NCBI RefSeq assembly: GCF_039555335.1
Contig: NC_092647.1
Location: 20,134,880 to 20,198,879, forward strand
Reading direction: 5' to 3'
Source: Amphiura filiformis
Lineage: Eukaryota > Echinodermata > Ophiuroidea > Amphilepidida > Amphiuridae
DNA length: 64,000 nt
Shown here: positions 11,484 to 23,069 of the stretch, piece after piece
Numbering within the stretch: the stretch's first letter is position 1
Layout: every line of letters begins with the position of its first letter
The notes under the pieces: model-generated
What the model saw: the letters and a program-made list of their open reading frames with translations, nothing else
What the model was told of the DNA's origin: nothing
The model's database searches: none
Made by a program: the position numbers and the translations under genes

Positions 11484-12005
11484 GGATGTCCTTCTGATAT
11501 ATTTAATAATTTAAATTTTTTGAAATTCGCGATGCAATAAAAATTTTGGGCCAAATTATTAAAAATGGCAATTTTTGACATTTAACAGTTCTCATCAAAG
11601 TAAACTTAATAAATCGAATGATATCTACTTGAAGTGTATGTAGCTGGGATGAAAAGCCAACTATCAATTGACAAATTTGACCTTTCATATATAGATTTTT
11701 CCCCAAAAGACCGTTGTTGGGGAACAATCTATATCTTCAATAGGAAAGGTCAAAATGTTCATATGATTGACGGCCGCTCGTCCCAGTTACATAGGCCCTA
11801 CACTTTAAGTATATCATTAGATTTATAGAATTTACTTCGAGGACTGTTTCAAAAATATCAATTTTTAATCTCGAATTTCAAAAAATTATTTGATACCGTA
11901 CTAGAAGGACATTCCTCGTATTCAAATCAAAATGCAATTAGATATGTCTGATGTGCTCTCAGGTCCCACACAAAATACGTGAAAACGTTGCTATCCGAGC
12001 TCTTA
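11484..12005. mobile_element. second copy of the 8.3-kb foldback family
   Basis: Shares with 8290-8855 the internal segments AAGTGTATGTAGCTGGGA, the ATCAATTGA...TTTGACC block and GATATGTCTGATGTGCTCT, and has inverted arms around a central TTTTCCCCAAAAGACC. It is diverged and contains a short internal inversion-like insertion near 11710-11780. Confidence 0.7.
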
Positions 12006-12364
12006 AGCTCTATCTATTTGAAAAGAACTTTATTCCACAAATTCCACTAGCCTAGTCTAACTAAATATTACTGGTACTACTATTTACGCCTAGACATATT
12101 TATAGGCCTGGGCCATGTATGCTTCATAATTCTGCGCTTATTAAAATATCATTTTGTCAGAAGGATGTGGACTTCCACGAACTTGGTATCACTATCACTC
12201 AGTTTATTATTTTTAAAAATAATTGTCATTTTGACATTGAAATTCATGTCAAATCATCAAAGACACATCTAGTCTGCCCTACCAGTAACTTAATGTCTAA
12301 AAAAAATACACTAGAGATAATGATTTGCGCTTACAGAGCGCAGACAATCGCAAGGCATGTAACT

Positions 12365-13125
12365 CTTTAATGACCATTTGACCTGACCTTTGACCTTAAT
12401 GTTTCCCGGCCACGAAGTTTGTTGTCACCGAAATTGAGCCCCCATATCCATTACAGAAAATGAAATTACGGTATAAGATTTGACCCCAGTTAACCTTTGA
12501 CCTGACCCCTGCAAAGTGTTCCAACATATCCCCCCTGGTCATTAATTTGGTTGTCACCGAGTTTGAGCCTCATACCCCTTACAGATGTCCAAAAAATTCA
12601 TTTCTAAAATTTGACCCCTGCATGACCTTTGAACTCACTGACTCCTGCAAAATGTTTCCCTGGTCATGAGATTTGCTGTCACTGAGTTTGAGTCCAGAAG
12701 AAGAAATTATAAGATTTGACCCAAGATAACCTTTGACCTGACCCCTGCAAAGTGTTCAATATATTCCCCTGGTCAGTTTGTTGTCACAGAGTTTAAGTCC
12801 CGTACCCCTTACAGAAAATGCATTTCTAAAATTTGACCTTTGACCTGACCCTGTAAAATGTCCCCGGCCCTGGTCATGAGATTTGTTGTCACCGAGTTTG
12901 AGCCCCATACCCATTACGGATGTCGAGATAATGCAATTGTGAGATCCCCCCCTCTTAATGACCTTTGACCCCAATTCTTTGTACAACTATTAGACATTGG
13001 CTAAGGCGATGCAGGTATGCAAGTGACGTCATTGTATTATGTAATTTGTGGAAGATGAAGCATTTTGAGTGAAAATCACATTTTGGCCATAAATGACATA
13101 TGACCTTTGACCCCCCGAGTTGGAC
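12365..13125. repeat. degenerate tandem array, ~105-128-bp units
   Basis: Five units are recognisable by TTGTTGTCACCGAGTTTGAG-like cores near 12417, 12545, 12669, 12774 and 12879. They are separated by TGACCTTTGACCTGACC stretches. No coding frame is conserved. The TGACCTTTGACC blocks resemble nuclear-receptor direct repeats (see findings). Confidence 0.75.
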
Positions 13126-13338
13126 ACTGGCCTAGAGCATATGGCTACGATGACTCGTTATAGGTTTGACAGAAGAAAGAAAGAAAGAAGAACTGACCAA
13201 AAACAGTACAATCGCAAATTGAAAATGTGCGATTGTAATGACCTAGCAGTAGCACATGAGCATTGCTGCATGATATGACTAGGGCTAGGCTCTAGGGGCC
13301 TAGTTTCTTAATTATACAACAAACATTTGCATTTCCCC

Positions 13339-13574
13339 AGGCCCGTAGCCAGCCCCCCCCCAAATGCCAAAGGCCCAAAAAGTTCCCCTTTTTTTTTAAC
13401 CCAAAAAGTCCCATTTGCGAGCGCAGCGAGCGAAAAATAGAGGTTTTTTATGCCTTCTGTAATCTTGGTCCGTCCAAAATGTCGAAATCCGCCCAGTCCA
13501 AAAGTTCCAAATTTTGAAAAAAGTCCACTTTTTCAAAATCAATACCCCCCCAATCAATCCAGACTACGGGCCTG
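13339..13574. mobile_element. hAT-like MITE
   Basis: The ends CAGGCCCGTAGCCAG and (inverted) CTACGGGCCTG bracket C-rich and AT-rich interior sequence. The octamers ATTTCCCC (13331) and ATTGCCCC (13575) flank it, compatible with an 8-bp target duplication with one change. Non-coding. Confidence 0.6.
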
Positions 13575-14289
13575 ATTGCCCCAGCAAATATTCCAAACTG
13601 GCATGACTGGGTCTTGTACAAGTACAAGTCATTAAGCATGTCAACTTCAAGGCACTGTTTCGTGTCTCGAATGGTGCATTCATGATTGTACAGCATGCAT
13701 GGCATGTGCAGCAGGCATGTAATTTAACTGCTCAGTAAGCTTAACTATTTTAACATATCCTGATGATACAAAATGGAAAACCAAGTTGAAATATAAATCC
13801 AGCAATGTGTCCAAAAGTCAAGTAGACCTTTAAAGAAAATTTAAATGTTTACTAACCTGTTTTATTTGCAAATTTAGGCCTCAAGTTTATGTTCGTCACA
13901 CGTACGCGTACAACTCCTTTTGCTTACTGATGTACATTGGGCAATATCCGTTCTGGAAAAGTGTTGGGCGAAAGCGATACTATTACAATTTTAATCCAAA
14001 ATTTTTTAAACTTTTGAATGTCCAAACATGGTGATCTAGGATTAGAAACATGTTTATAGGTAAAAATGCGACCAGAACTAACGAATATCCAAAAATTTGA
14101 AATTGTTTTTCAACATGTTTCATAGGCCTAGGCCGACTAGCCTACAACTCTAGCGTGATGCAGAATTCACTGCTTGCCTATCCAGATCCAAATCCAGATC
14201 CTACATCAAGTTCAAACAAACGGACACATTCAAGGCATTTAATATGTCATTGATTGATGCGCCGTCCCGCTCGTGGCAGTGGCATCAGT

Positions 14290-15105
14290 TTTGCACTCGC
14301 GTGTGCGTAGGCCTACCCATAAACACTTGTGTGCGTACTCACAAACACTTGTGCACGCGCGTACGTATACCTTCAATAATTTGCAAATGTGCGTGCGTAC
14401 CTATAAACACTTGTGAACGCGAGTGTGCACTTGCAAACATTTGCGAACTCGCATGCGTACCCGTAATAACTTTCGCGTACCCATAAACACTTGCGAACGG
14501 GCATGCGTACTCGAAAACACTTGCAAACTCGATTGCGTAACGTACGCGCGTGCGTACCCGCAATAACTTTCGAACACAAGTGCGTACCCATCAACACTTG
14601 CGCATGCGTGTGCGTACCCGTAAACACTTGCGCATACGCTTGCGTACTTGCAAACACTTGCGAACGTGCATGCGTACGCATAAACACTTGAGAACGAGTG
14701 TATTCACGCAAACACTTGCGAACGTGCATGCGTATACTCCCAAACACTTGAGAACGTGCGTTTGTACTTGCAAACACTTGTGTATGCATTATGTGTATAC
14801 TTGCAAACACTTGCAAACGCGCGTGCGTACCCGCAATAACTTGCAAACGCATGTGCGTACCTATAAAGACTTGAACATGTGCATGCGTACCCATAAACAA
14901 TTGCGCACGCGCATGCGTATTCGCAAACACTTGCGAACGTGCGTGCGTACCGGCAATGTACGCAAGCGTACCCATGAACACTTGTAAACATGAGTGCGTA
15001 CTCGCAAACATTTGCGAACGCTTGTTAACACAATTGTGCACGCGTGTACATACCCACCCACAATATCTTGCAAACGTGCGGTATAGGCCTACCTATAAAC
15101 ACTTG
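14290..15105. repeat. 30-bp minisatellite (AAACACTTGCGAACG...GCGTACC)
   Basis: About 26 imperfect copies with a 30-bp period, each with an AAACACTTG core followed by alternating CpG-rich GCGTGCGTAC. Open frames on both strands through the array are repeat artefacts. Many copies contain CACAAACACTTG, the same core as the termini of the neighbouring MITE at 15370-15630. Confidence 0.9.
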
Positions 15106-15197
15106 CCGTCCCCCATGAAAAAAAAAATAGAGAGGGCGTCCCCCCCATAACACTCCCCTGCTTTCTCCGACTATGATCGACAACATAGGCCTATGAT

Positions 15198-15300
15198 GCG
15201 GCCGGCCCACCCACTCCCACACCCGGTTGCCTCCCGCGTATGGGTGCCGACCTCGATACGCCGACCTTGTAGCTATGCCGCCGTGGCGATACCCGGGCAA
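15198..15300. repeat. inverted copy of the GC-rich 6.5-kb unit
   Basis: Read on the minus strand, it contains GTCGGCACCCATACGCGGGA and CAACCGGGTGTGG, preceded by GGTATCGCC as in 6480-6575. This makes the two GC-rich blocks subterminal inverted repeats of the 6148-16219 unit. Confidence 0.65.
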
Positions 15301-15369
15301 TTCCCAAGCGATATGATCGGGTTAGTAAAATAGTTTGAAGATATGCGAATAGGCATATTAGGGACCGCT

Positions 15370-15630
15370 CACAAACACTTGTTAGGGGGGCTGATGCAAA
15401 AAAAATCATCGCGAAAGTTTTCCGCCCCCTTTCAGATCTCTAAAAATTCAGCCTCCCCCTTTGACATGAAAATTATGGGTCAATCCCATAGAAAATCATA
15501 TAAACTCAATTTTCCTGGGAAAATTTTTGGTCATTTTTTCAAGGCCCCTCCTCTACCCCTAGGAGGGTCAAAACTAAAGCCCCTCCCCACCCTTTTGCAT
15601 CAGCCCCCCCCCCCCTAACAAGTGTTTGTG
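15370..15630. mobile_element. 261-bp MITE with CACAAACACTTGTTAGG ends
   Basis: The left terminus CACAAACACTTGTTAGGGGG...GATGCAAAA and its complement ending at 15630 form inverted repeats of about 33 bases. No clear target duplication. Non-coding. Confidence 0.8.
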
Positions 15631-15954
15631 AACGTCTCTTGCACCAACTTCACCATGTTGTAGGAATTCCCATATCAACATCAGCCCGCCAATTGAGCGG
15701 CGACGGGGCCGTATAGCATACCCCGTACCACCCGGTGTTTTCGCGTAAGTATTTGAGGTAGTGCACGCCGCGCGCGCCACTACTGAAGAAGGGAACGGAA
15801 GTTCGGTTTAAATCGTTAGATCATGCGGCCTGGATATATAGAAAAACTTGGCTAAAATTTCAATGCTATGGACCTTTAAACATGTATTATACTAGGCATA
15901 TGCATATTTCGTCCTAATAATATTTTATGTAACGTCATTAAGTTGTGCATTGAA

Positions 15955-16219
15955 ACATTGGTTGAAATCAGGTTGAAATTTCAACGTTGTATCAACGTTG
16001 AAGTTTCAACCTGATTTCAACCTCCTTAATTTTTGCATTGAAAGTTTGTTGAAACATGGTTGAAATCAGGTTGAAATTTCAACGTTGTATCGACGTTGAA
16101 ATTTCAACCTGATTTCAACCAATCTCTAGGTTGAAATCGGGTTGAAATCAGGTTAGGTTATATTTCGACGTTGTATCAACGTTGATACAACGTCGAAATC
16201 CTAACCTGTGCCCACTGGG
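15955..16219. repeat. CCCAGTGGG-type MITE, right half with GTTGAAATC repeats
   Basis: Tandem and inverted GGTTGAAATCAGGTTG and AACGTTGTATCAACGTTG blocks end in TGTGCCCACTGGG followed by TA. Counterpart of 6148-6370. Confidence 0.75.
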
Positions 16220-16221
16220 TA

Positions 16222-16531
16222 AGTAATGGGCCTTGCAATTGAAATTGCCTCGTCTATGCCCACGTTAACACTCGTCGCTCCTAACAAACCATAAAATTGG
16301 TTTCGAGTGGTGAGTTGCGTTACCCGCATTGCAGTCTGTTCCCAAATACTGCATTGCAGTATCACAATAAAGTTCATTTTAACAGGATGTGCAGTGATTG
16401 CGTTGAGGTGCGACAGAAAGTGATCGATAGCGGTAACGCAACACAAATGCAGTGAAGCATGAACGGACCTGATGACGAGTGGAAAGTCGCTCACTGGAAA
16501 TCGAGTTTAGCGATCGCTCACATCAAACAGT
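16222..16531. other. remainder of the split 5.5-kb element and flank
   Basis: Opens with GGCCTTGCAATTG and AAATTGCCTCGTCTATGC, the complement of the 5.53-kb terminus. The rest to 16531 shows no recognised feature. A short GCATTGCAGT direct repeat occurs at 16330-16360. Confidence 0.4.
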
Positions 16532-16540
16532 AAGTCCCCC

Positions 16541-16941
16541 CCGGGGGGGGGGGTTACTCCCATTGTGGCCTGTACACCATCCACGATAATCAACTTTTGA
16601 AAAGCACCCTAAACAAGGATTTAACCCTTGGCTAAAACGATACCCTAAACAGGTAGCACGCGCCTGTTTTCACACCCTAAACAGGGATATATTTTCGTAA
16701 AACCACATGCTTTTTGACGATCATTTCTCCTTTCATATTTATCTCTCCATCTGTCCAATTTACAAACATTTTTCGCATAATTAGCACATTGCAATTTTGC
16801 TACCCTTTTTCCAATTTGTCATGTTTTTGACAACCTAAACACGATACGCGCGTATCGTGCCTACTCACGAAAAATTTCCCTTTTTACGCGTTTTTATTAT
16901 CGCGGATGGTGTACAGACCACAATGGGAGTGACCCTCGGGC
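16541..16941. mobile_element. 401-bp MITE with 8-9-bp target duplication
   Basis: Inverted ends containing TTACTCCCATTGTGG and GTACACCATCC, mirrored at the right end. The nonamer AAGTCCCCC occurs just outside both ends (16532-16540 and 16942-16950). The interior repeats ACCCTAAACA. Non-coding. Confidence 0.75.
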
Positions 16942-17299
16942 AAGTCCCCCTTCTGAAATTTTTCTGCTACGCTACTAAGGCGTTAATTTGTGCCGTGGTA
17001 ACAAACACAGCGGTAAAATAGTGTCGAGAGGAATGACGGGCCCTAATGGCCTAGTCTGTGTTACAGACTGTGTACCTATATTATCCATAGGGAGAGAAAC
17101 TACTGGGAACCATACACTCTCGGAAATACTCGCCGTTTCGCGGCTCATCGAGGCTTCGCCGCTTCTTCGCCCCCCTTGATCGCGAGTCCGACACTATCGC
17201 GAGTCAGTCTTTGACAAAGACTATAATGGCCCGGGTAATAACACTGTGTGAAGATATGTCAGATTTTCACCATTTTCACACTCATTTCAAATGGCAAGT

Positions 17300-17625
17300 A
17301 TTAAAAGGTAGGCCTATGCTGTAAAAGACTATTGTAATTACATATAAATTCTAAAAATACTGACCGTTACAATCCTTCAGTGCATTCGTTATAATCACAC
17401 AATCGAAATGTTAATCCGTATCATGGATTATCTACTATGTATATTTTCTAAATCATACCACAGATTATCGAAACATATCGATGGTCTATGATTATAGCTA
17501 ATTATGTTGATCATATGTATAAGGTCAATGCATGCACTATGAGCTTTGCTTATCACTATTAACCATTGGTTATCAGTAATCATAGGGGCATTTACAGACC
17601 TGTAGCACTAATTTGGTTGTACTTT
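17300..17625. repeat. dispersed repeat, copy 1
   Basis: Collinear and clearly similar to 44045-44340, including ATACTGACC, TCCTTCAGTG, ATGTATATTTTCTAAAT, GTTGATCATA and GTAGCACTAATTT. Its downstream flank has an inverted pair (AGAAGTAGTGATGTAAC at about 17662 and its complement near 17953). Family unknown. Confidence 0.65.
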
Positions 17626-18123
17626 ATAACATGGTCTGTAACCACATTATATATTCGCCGTAGAAGTAGTGATGTAACAAGAATACAATTTCTGAATATA
17701 TCGCCCCGCACTATACGTACGCTGTAACTTTGCATCGCATTATCAAAGAATGGGCAAAAGCTGGCAAAAGACCTGGATCGTAATTCTATAGAAATTTCAC
17801 ATTATCATGATTATGCTGACATCACCCACACCTGTACGTTTAGTGTCTTTGAAAAGAGCGCTATTGTATTTAATCTATGATTGCATACATACACATAAAT
17901 GGAAGGTGAAAAGTGCGGGTCCATAAATAAAAAATTGTGATAATTAACTCTGTTACATCACTACTTCTGCCGCAAATAAATAAAAGTGCCGGCAGCAAGT
18001 ATGATGGGTAAACATGCATGGTGAGTGATTAAAAAACTGTGTGATTCACACAGCATAAAAATAACTCATCTGTGGCCAGCTTTGAACTCATAATCCGCTT
18101 AGTCCTAACCCAACCGTAATTCG

Positions 18124-18390
18124 TCACGTGGGCGCTATTGGTCTTCTGAGACGGTGGCACCCACACGACTCAGAAGATCGTTGTAGATGGCTGGCATGAT
18201 GAAGCTGTTCCTCCTTATGCGTGCTCCAGGACGTATCTTTGTCGATGATTTTGGCTTCCTTAATGTCGATGTTGTGTCTAGGTGTCTTTAGATAATCAGC
18301 AACTGTGGAACCCTCACGACTGTGTTCCAAGATCCGGATAGTCCCTTTAGTCTCCATGATATAATGATGCATTGCAGTCTTGGCATGAAA
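18124..18390 (-). pseudogene. fragment resembling a Penelope-like element C-terminus
   Basis: An open minus-strand frame with AKIIDKDTSWSTHKEEQ and an upstream HYIMETKG segment resembles the region downstream of the GIY-YIG domain in Penelope-like retroelements. It starts right next to the MITE at 18395, is short, and has no RT domain nearby. Assignment is tentative. Confidence 0.4.
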
Positions 18391-18394
18391 TCTT

Positions 18395-18610
18395 CCCAGT
18401 GGACACACCTGACGTTGAAATCGGTTAAAATTTCGACGCTGAAATAATTTTCGACGTCGAAATCAGGTTGAAATCACGTTGTATTTCAACCTGACCTGAT
18501 TTCAACCTAAAGGTCAATTGAAATCAGGTTGAAATCAGGCTAGGATGAAACTTCGACGTTGTATCAATGTTGATTTTAACGGAGAAATCTAATCTGTGCC
18601 CCTCTGGGTA
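18395..18610. mobile_element. complete 216-bp CCCAGTGGG MITE
   Basis: Ends CCCAGTGGACAC and GTGCCCCTCTGGG (degenerate) enclose ACGTTGAAATC repeats; TA follows the right end and TT precedes the left. It is the reference for what the 6148 and 16219 half-copies would look like if joined. Confidence 0.75.
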
Positions 18611-19900
18611 TTACATCACATCAGCACATGTTTCCTTCGATGCGACCAATAGTTCTCTGAGGTTATTCCTAGGTTTTAAGGGGTGTAGTCATTTGACCAA
18701 CATCAGACGAAGTACTTACACCACACCCACGGACATAATAAAGTGTAACACTGCAATCTTTGGGGTAGGAGAGGGTCTAGGAGTGAACCGCTAGTATTCG
18801 CGACAGTGATATATGATCGTTTTCTATTCTGTGATGAGCAAATCTCCCCTATGTGTAAATCCTTATCACAACAAGTTTACAACGAGTGCATGGACAACTT
18901 CTGATTGGCGTCACTTTCAAAGAGCCCTCAGACTGACGGTGACTTATCAAAGGGTAACATGACCTATCAGATCAGAGAAGATGAGAAAAGAGGAGATCGC
19001 TCGAACATATAATCCGATTGCCCATAGTTAATCCTATTCACTTTTTTTGTTTGGAGTATTTAAAACACCAATCTTCCTTTACTGGTATCTGTTCATACGC
19101 CACACGCTCGATTGATTTGGTACTTCTCTTTAGTGGAGAAAATATTCCACACACGGAAGTACATCTTTAAATTCCCAATCTGGCTGTCAAATCATACCTT
19201 TTCACTTTAAAATAAGACAAAAACTAACCTGGGTGACACATGATGATTTTTAAACGAGTGAAAAACCATTATATATTGCAACTTCTATTTAAAAAAAATC
19301 AACAAAGCCAAGCATTCATAATTTTCCAGTAAAATTAATATACAAGGTCAAAGGAAAAGAAAATTAAATGATAATCATTTGAATATTTGCGGCAGTTTAC
19401 GGAAACTTAAAATCAATGCAATCATTAATTCAAACTCGTGAAAGTTTTTCCATATAATCATGTATTGTGTCCAAACGTGTCCAAAAATGCTATTTGGATC
19501 CCAACTGAGGGCCGTTTTAACAGGGATCCTAGGGTCAAACCCTTATCAGCCGCTCATGCCGAACAAAGCAGAAATTATATTTCGCGGTCAACTGACGTAA
19601 CAAATTGATAGCCGGGCATGCGCCGTTTAGAGCTAGACAGTCTTGACTCGCGAAGCTACTTATCGTATTAGTTGATCAATCGGATCCATCAATAGGCGGA
19701 TGCACACATTATTTATTTGATATGGGGAGCGAGCGACCTCCTCTTTTATCATCTTCTCTGATCAGATCAATGCTAGTGTAGCTCATGATTTTCCCGCTTT
19801 TTGATATTGAACTTTATAGCTGGAGCGATGCCATTGTTATGATCAGTAAAGGCGTTGACGCCATCTTGGTCAATAATCATGTAGGTATCTATCGAGCCCA
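18611..19900. other. no gene recognised
   Basis: AT-rich stretch without a convincing exon or inverted-repeat element. Confidence 0.4.
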
Positions 19901-19914
19901 GAATGTCGGCGGAG

Positions 19915-20125
19915 AGGTGGCATGCGCGAGGAGGGTAGATTCACAGAGGACACTTGGCTCATTTGCATGGCAGTCGGACTCTCCATTGTATTTGTTCATT
20001 TGTGTATGGAGAGCAATGGCGACCCTTCATTGTATTTGTTCATTTGTGTATGGAGAGCCATTCTTGGAGCCCATGGGACTCAGGCTAGGTCCTCAGGTAG
20101 AGTCAGACGCTGTATATACTAGAAA
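19915..20125 (+). repeat. dispersed repeat containing TTGTTCATTTGTGTATGGAG
   Basis: Carries a short tandem of the segment TTGTTCATTTGTGTATGGAG and ends in a GCTAGGTCCTCAG...CAGACGCTG block. Inverted relatives lie at 33955-34130 and 34340-34525 inside gene B intron 4. Another single core is at 20565-20600. Any open frame here is incidental. Confidence 0.65.
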
Positions 20126-20139
20126 CGCATATTCTTAAT

Positions 20140-20900
20140 TCCGTGTTTATTCAATGTTATCATTAAATTGGTATTGCCCGGCGGCCCCGCGCAATGGAAA
20201 AACCTGAATTTGTTACCTAAAAAGAAATGAAATTAAAAAAAGTCGGGTTCCACCTGAGTACATATTATATGGGTGTAGAAACTGTTCTGTAAATATTAAT
20301 TAATTTAGACAAACATACGGGATATAATGAACCTTTGACATGACGCCATGATGACATGATTTTATTAGTCGTTTTATATCACCTATACCCGGAGTGTCAT
20401 AATACCAATATTTTGTAATTTTATATAAGAACTAATATTTAGTGCATCATAAATGCGCAGTCAATATGTACAAACGAATACTAATCTTCAAGATATTAAG
20501 CTTTAGAAGACTTCAAAATAACATGTCACTAAGCAGGTCATAGGTGCTGGCCTTGTCCTATTGTACTTGTTCATTTGTGTATGGAGAGCTCACTGACCTG
20601 TATAGAGGTCAATGGGAGAGCTTCTTTACGGGGCACTTCTCCATCGGTTTCAGGGCGTAGTTCATTGAACTCAACGGGCTGTTATTTGAAGTGCTTTTAT
20701 GTTATTGCAAAACGGATCGTGGCGAAAGCTAATAAATAATTCATACCAGGGTTTAATTGATCTGGGATGCGGACATTTCATTATTCGCAAACCACCGGGA
20801 TTCGATATAGGTTTGCGTTGTAAAATGAAAATGTGAATAAGAGTGTCATCCCCCTGGTAGATTGTTCGAGCCACTCCGTTGTTCAAATTGGCTACAAGTA
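20140..20900. repeat. dispersed repeat, inverted relative of 32400-33075
   Basis: Matches the reverse complement of 32400-33075 at several ordered anchors: CATACGGGATATAATGAACC, CATGACGCCATGATG, AATACCAATATTTTG, TCATTTGTGTATGGAGAG, and GAATAAGAGTGTCATCCCCC near the end. Confidence 0.65.
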
Positions 20901-20919
20901 GTGAGACATGGGAAGCCAC

Positions 20920-21405
20920 CACACACCGTGTCGACTTCCTATTCGATAAATATAAATTTAATACTCCGTTGGTGAGCGACGGGCGACTGGCATTTCACCG
21001 AACGCAAGAAAAGGAGTTCTATCTGATTGGCTAGCAATCGATCGCTTAGGTCGCTTAGTAGTCAACTACAAACTCAAAACTGAGCATCGTATTCAATTCG
21101 ATTGAAATCGATATTCTATTATTGCCGTAGATAAAGAGAGTGATAGTGTGTCAATAATGTACATTGTATTGCAGCTGGATTTTACATGCATTCTTTTATA
21201 TAAATTTTTTCTCAAAGAGTTGAATATGATCAAAATTTTTACTCAGGATTTCAAATTTTTACCCGCAAATTGCAGTTAAACATATCCACAGCAAAATACC
21301 GGTCCTCACTAATTAGTGTATTTAATTTCCAGTTAGTGTATTTAAGATAAAACCTGACTACAAATAAAATTTTCTTGCAATAGAAATATCATATGGGATA
21401 CTGAT
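20920..21405. repeat. dispersed repeat, copy 1 left part
   Basis: Collinear with 27165-27650, sharing AATACTCCGTTGGTGAGCGA and ATTCAATTCGATTGAAATCG. The copy is interrupted at 21406 by a 1.47-kb element and resumes at 22888-23035, which matches 27660-27780. Confidence 0.75.
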
Positions 21406-22879
21406 ATGGTAGGCCGCAACCGCCACAACGTGGAGCTGCTACGCGTAGCTGACTTGTTGCTCCGTGGAGCCAAATTGACCAATCATGATCATGTTAGAGT
21501 GTTTCATTACTCGGAGGTAAAACTGACTAATTAAGTACGACTTACTCATTACGTGAAGCGAATTTATTCATTAAGAATTTGCCAGACGAGCGTCACGTAG
21601 TTGCAAGATATCCTCGGTCACGAAAGTTATGATTCAAAAAGTAGTTTATGAAAAGTACGAACTGACTTATTATTAAGATGGACATGCACTCATAAGAAAC
21701 TCATACAGTATTGTACATAACTATATAGCTAGGCAGAGTGGTGGTAAACTATGCACACAGTTCTGCGATCTGCAGTGTATCGCCGGGAGCTAATTTGTAT
21801 AACTTGCGCGGTGTCCCTGCGGAATTCGACCTTCAGCAAACTGCAAACCAGTTCGGATTTACTTTATATACTAGTATATAGTAGGCCATACATACTGTAG
21901 TTACTGTCCGTTTTCCTATACACAATACTCAGTGCGCTCACCATTGACGCGTGACCTCTACAAATAGTGTATGTTAGAAGTATAGGCCATTGCCTAGTTG
22001 ACGTCACTACTGTGTAAAAAATAACCGGCCAATATTTAAAGTATTCTCTGAAATTCTAGAAAATATAGTTTTGTAACATGTCCTAAATTTTTAGCTAATT
22101 TAGGTGTTTGGAAATATTGGTACTTTTGTACCAAAAAATATGAAGAAATTATTTCTAAACCGTGTTAAGTCATTAAGCTTCTCATTTTCAAGAACGCTGG
22201 TTAACAATAAGCAGACTATTGTCTCATTTCGTAAACAAAAGCCCACAGTATTGTTACCTTGCGTTCGCTTTATAATCGTTCACCCAACTGAAACTATAAT
22301 ACCAGCTCATTGCTCATTGCACAGGTAAAACAGACACAAGTGCAGTGTGTATTTAACCAGAGAAGATCTGATGTAACATAGTTGAGCCGTTTTCATTGAG
22401 TGTTATCTTGGTTTAATAGCTTTTAATAGGGTTTAAGTCCTTCAAAGGTCGTGGTGAGTTCTACTGTAGACATGACTGCATCATGATTATTTTTAAGTCA
22501 ACAACATTCAACAATATGATCACCGTGATAGTATGAGAGTATCAGTACCGTGGGTGTCAGTGATCCTGGCCTGACACAGTAGACAAACAAACAAACACGC
22601 CACACACATGACACATGCATGCAAGGTAACATTGACTATACACTAATCAAACAATGGTATTGATCCTGTACAACTGGTCGTGGTTTATTTACAATCGATT
22701 CATTTAAAATCCCCATAGTAAACATTAATTTTGGCAAGAGTTTTCTCTCTCTGGAACGAGGATGCATCCACTGGCTCCGCGTAATGAAAAGATCTAACAT
22801 GATTGGTCAATTTAGCTCCGCGAAGCGAAAAGTAAGCTACGCGTAGCAGCTCCACGTTGTGGCGGTTACGGCCAGCTAT
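21406..22879. mobile_element. 1.47-kb TIR element with probable 8-bp target duplication
   Basis: Inverted ends of about 85 bp contain AACCGCCACAACGTGGAGC and the palindrome GCTACGCGTAGC. ATACTGAT (21398-21405) and ATATTGAT (22880-22887) flank it. Its insertion splits a dispersed repeat whose unbroken version is at 27165-27780. The interior has no long frame. The segment 21890-22490 recurs inverted at 35365-36790. Confidence 0.75.
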
Positions 22880-23069
22880 ATATTGATCTTGCGAAAATCG
22901 TAAAACATAGAATAGAAACAGTGTGGCAGGCGCTCAAAATCTCAAATTGTATGCTTAGCCTGAGTTGCACGGCCAATCTCGAATAAAATCACCATGCGTA
23001 GTTGTTGAAAAACGTGAGGATTCATCGTACTATCACGGCAATTTTTAACACGAAGATATAGGGATGATG

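Larger units (their letters stand above)
6148..16219. mobile_element. candidate 10-kb composite unit bounded by CCCAGTGGG termini
   Basis: The left end reads CCCAGTGGGCACA and the right end TGTGCCCACTGGG, in inverted orientation, with TA on both outer sides (6146-6147, 16220-16221). Minisatellite-like GTTGAAATC repeats lie inside each end (6160-6370 and 15955-16200). GC-rich blocks (6480-6745 and 15198-15300) are inverted copies of each other. No transposase frame is visible in the 10 kb. It may be a single mobile unit, or a small MITE (compare the complete 216-bp copy at 18395-18610) swollen by nested insertions. Confidence 0.45.

Noticed and set aside
14290..15105. Long overlapping open frames on both strands (up to 222 codons)
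   Set aside because: The 30-bp period is a multiple of three and lacks stops, so all frames stay open; the peptides are repeat artefacts.
19785..20138. 117-codon plus-strand frame as a coding gene
   Set aside because: Overlaps a dispersed repeat with copies at 33.9 and 34.4 kb; the frame is not maintained in the copies in the same sense.
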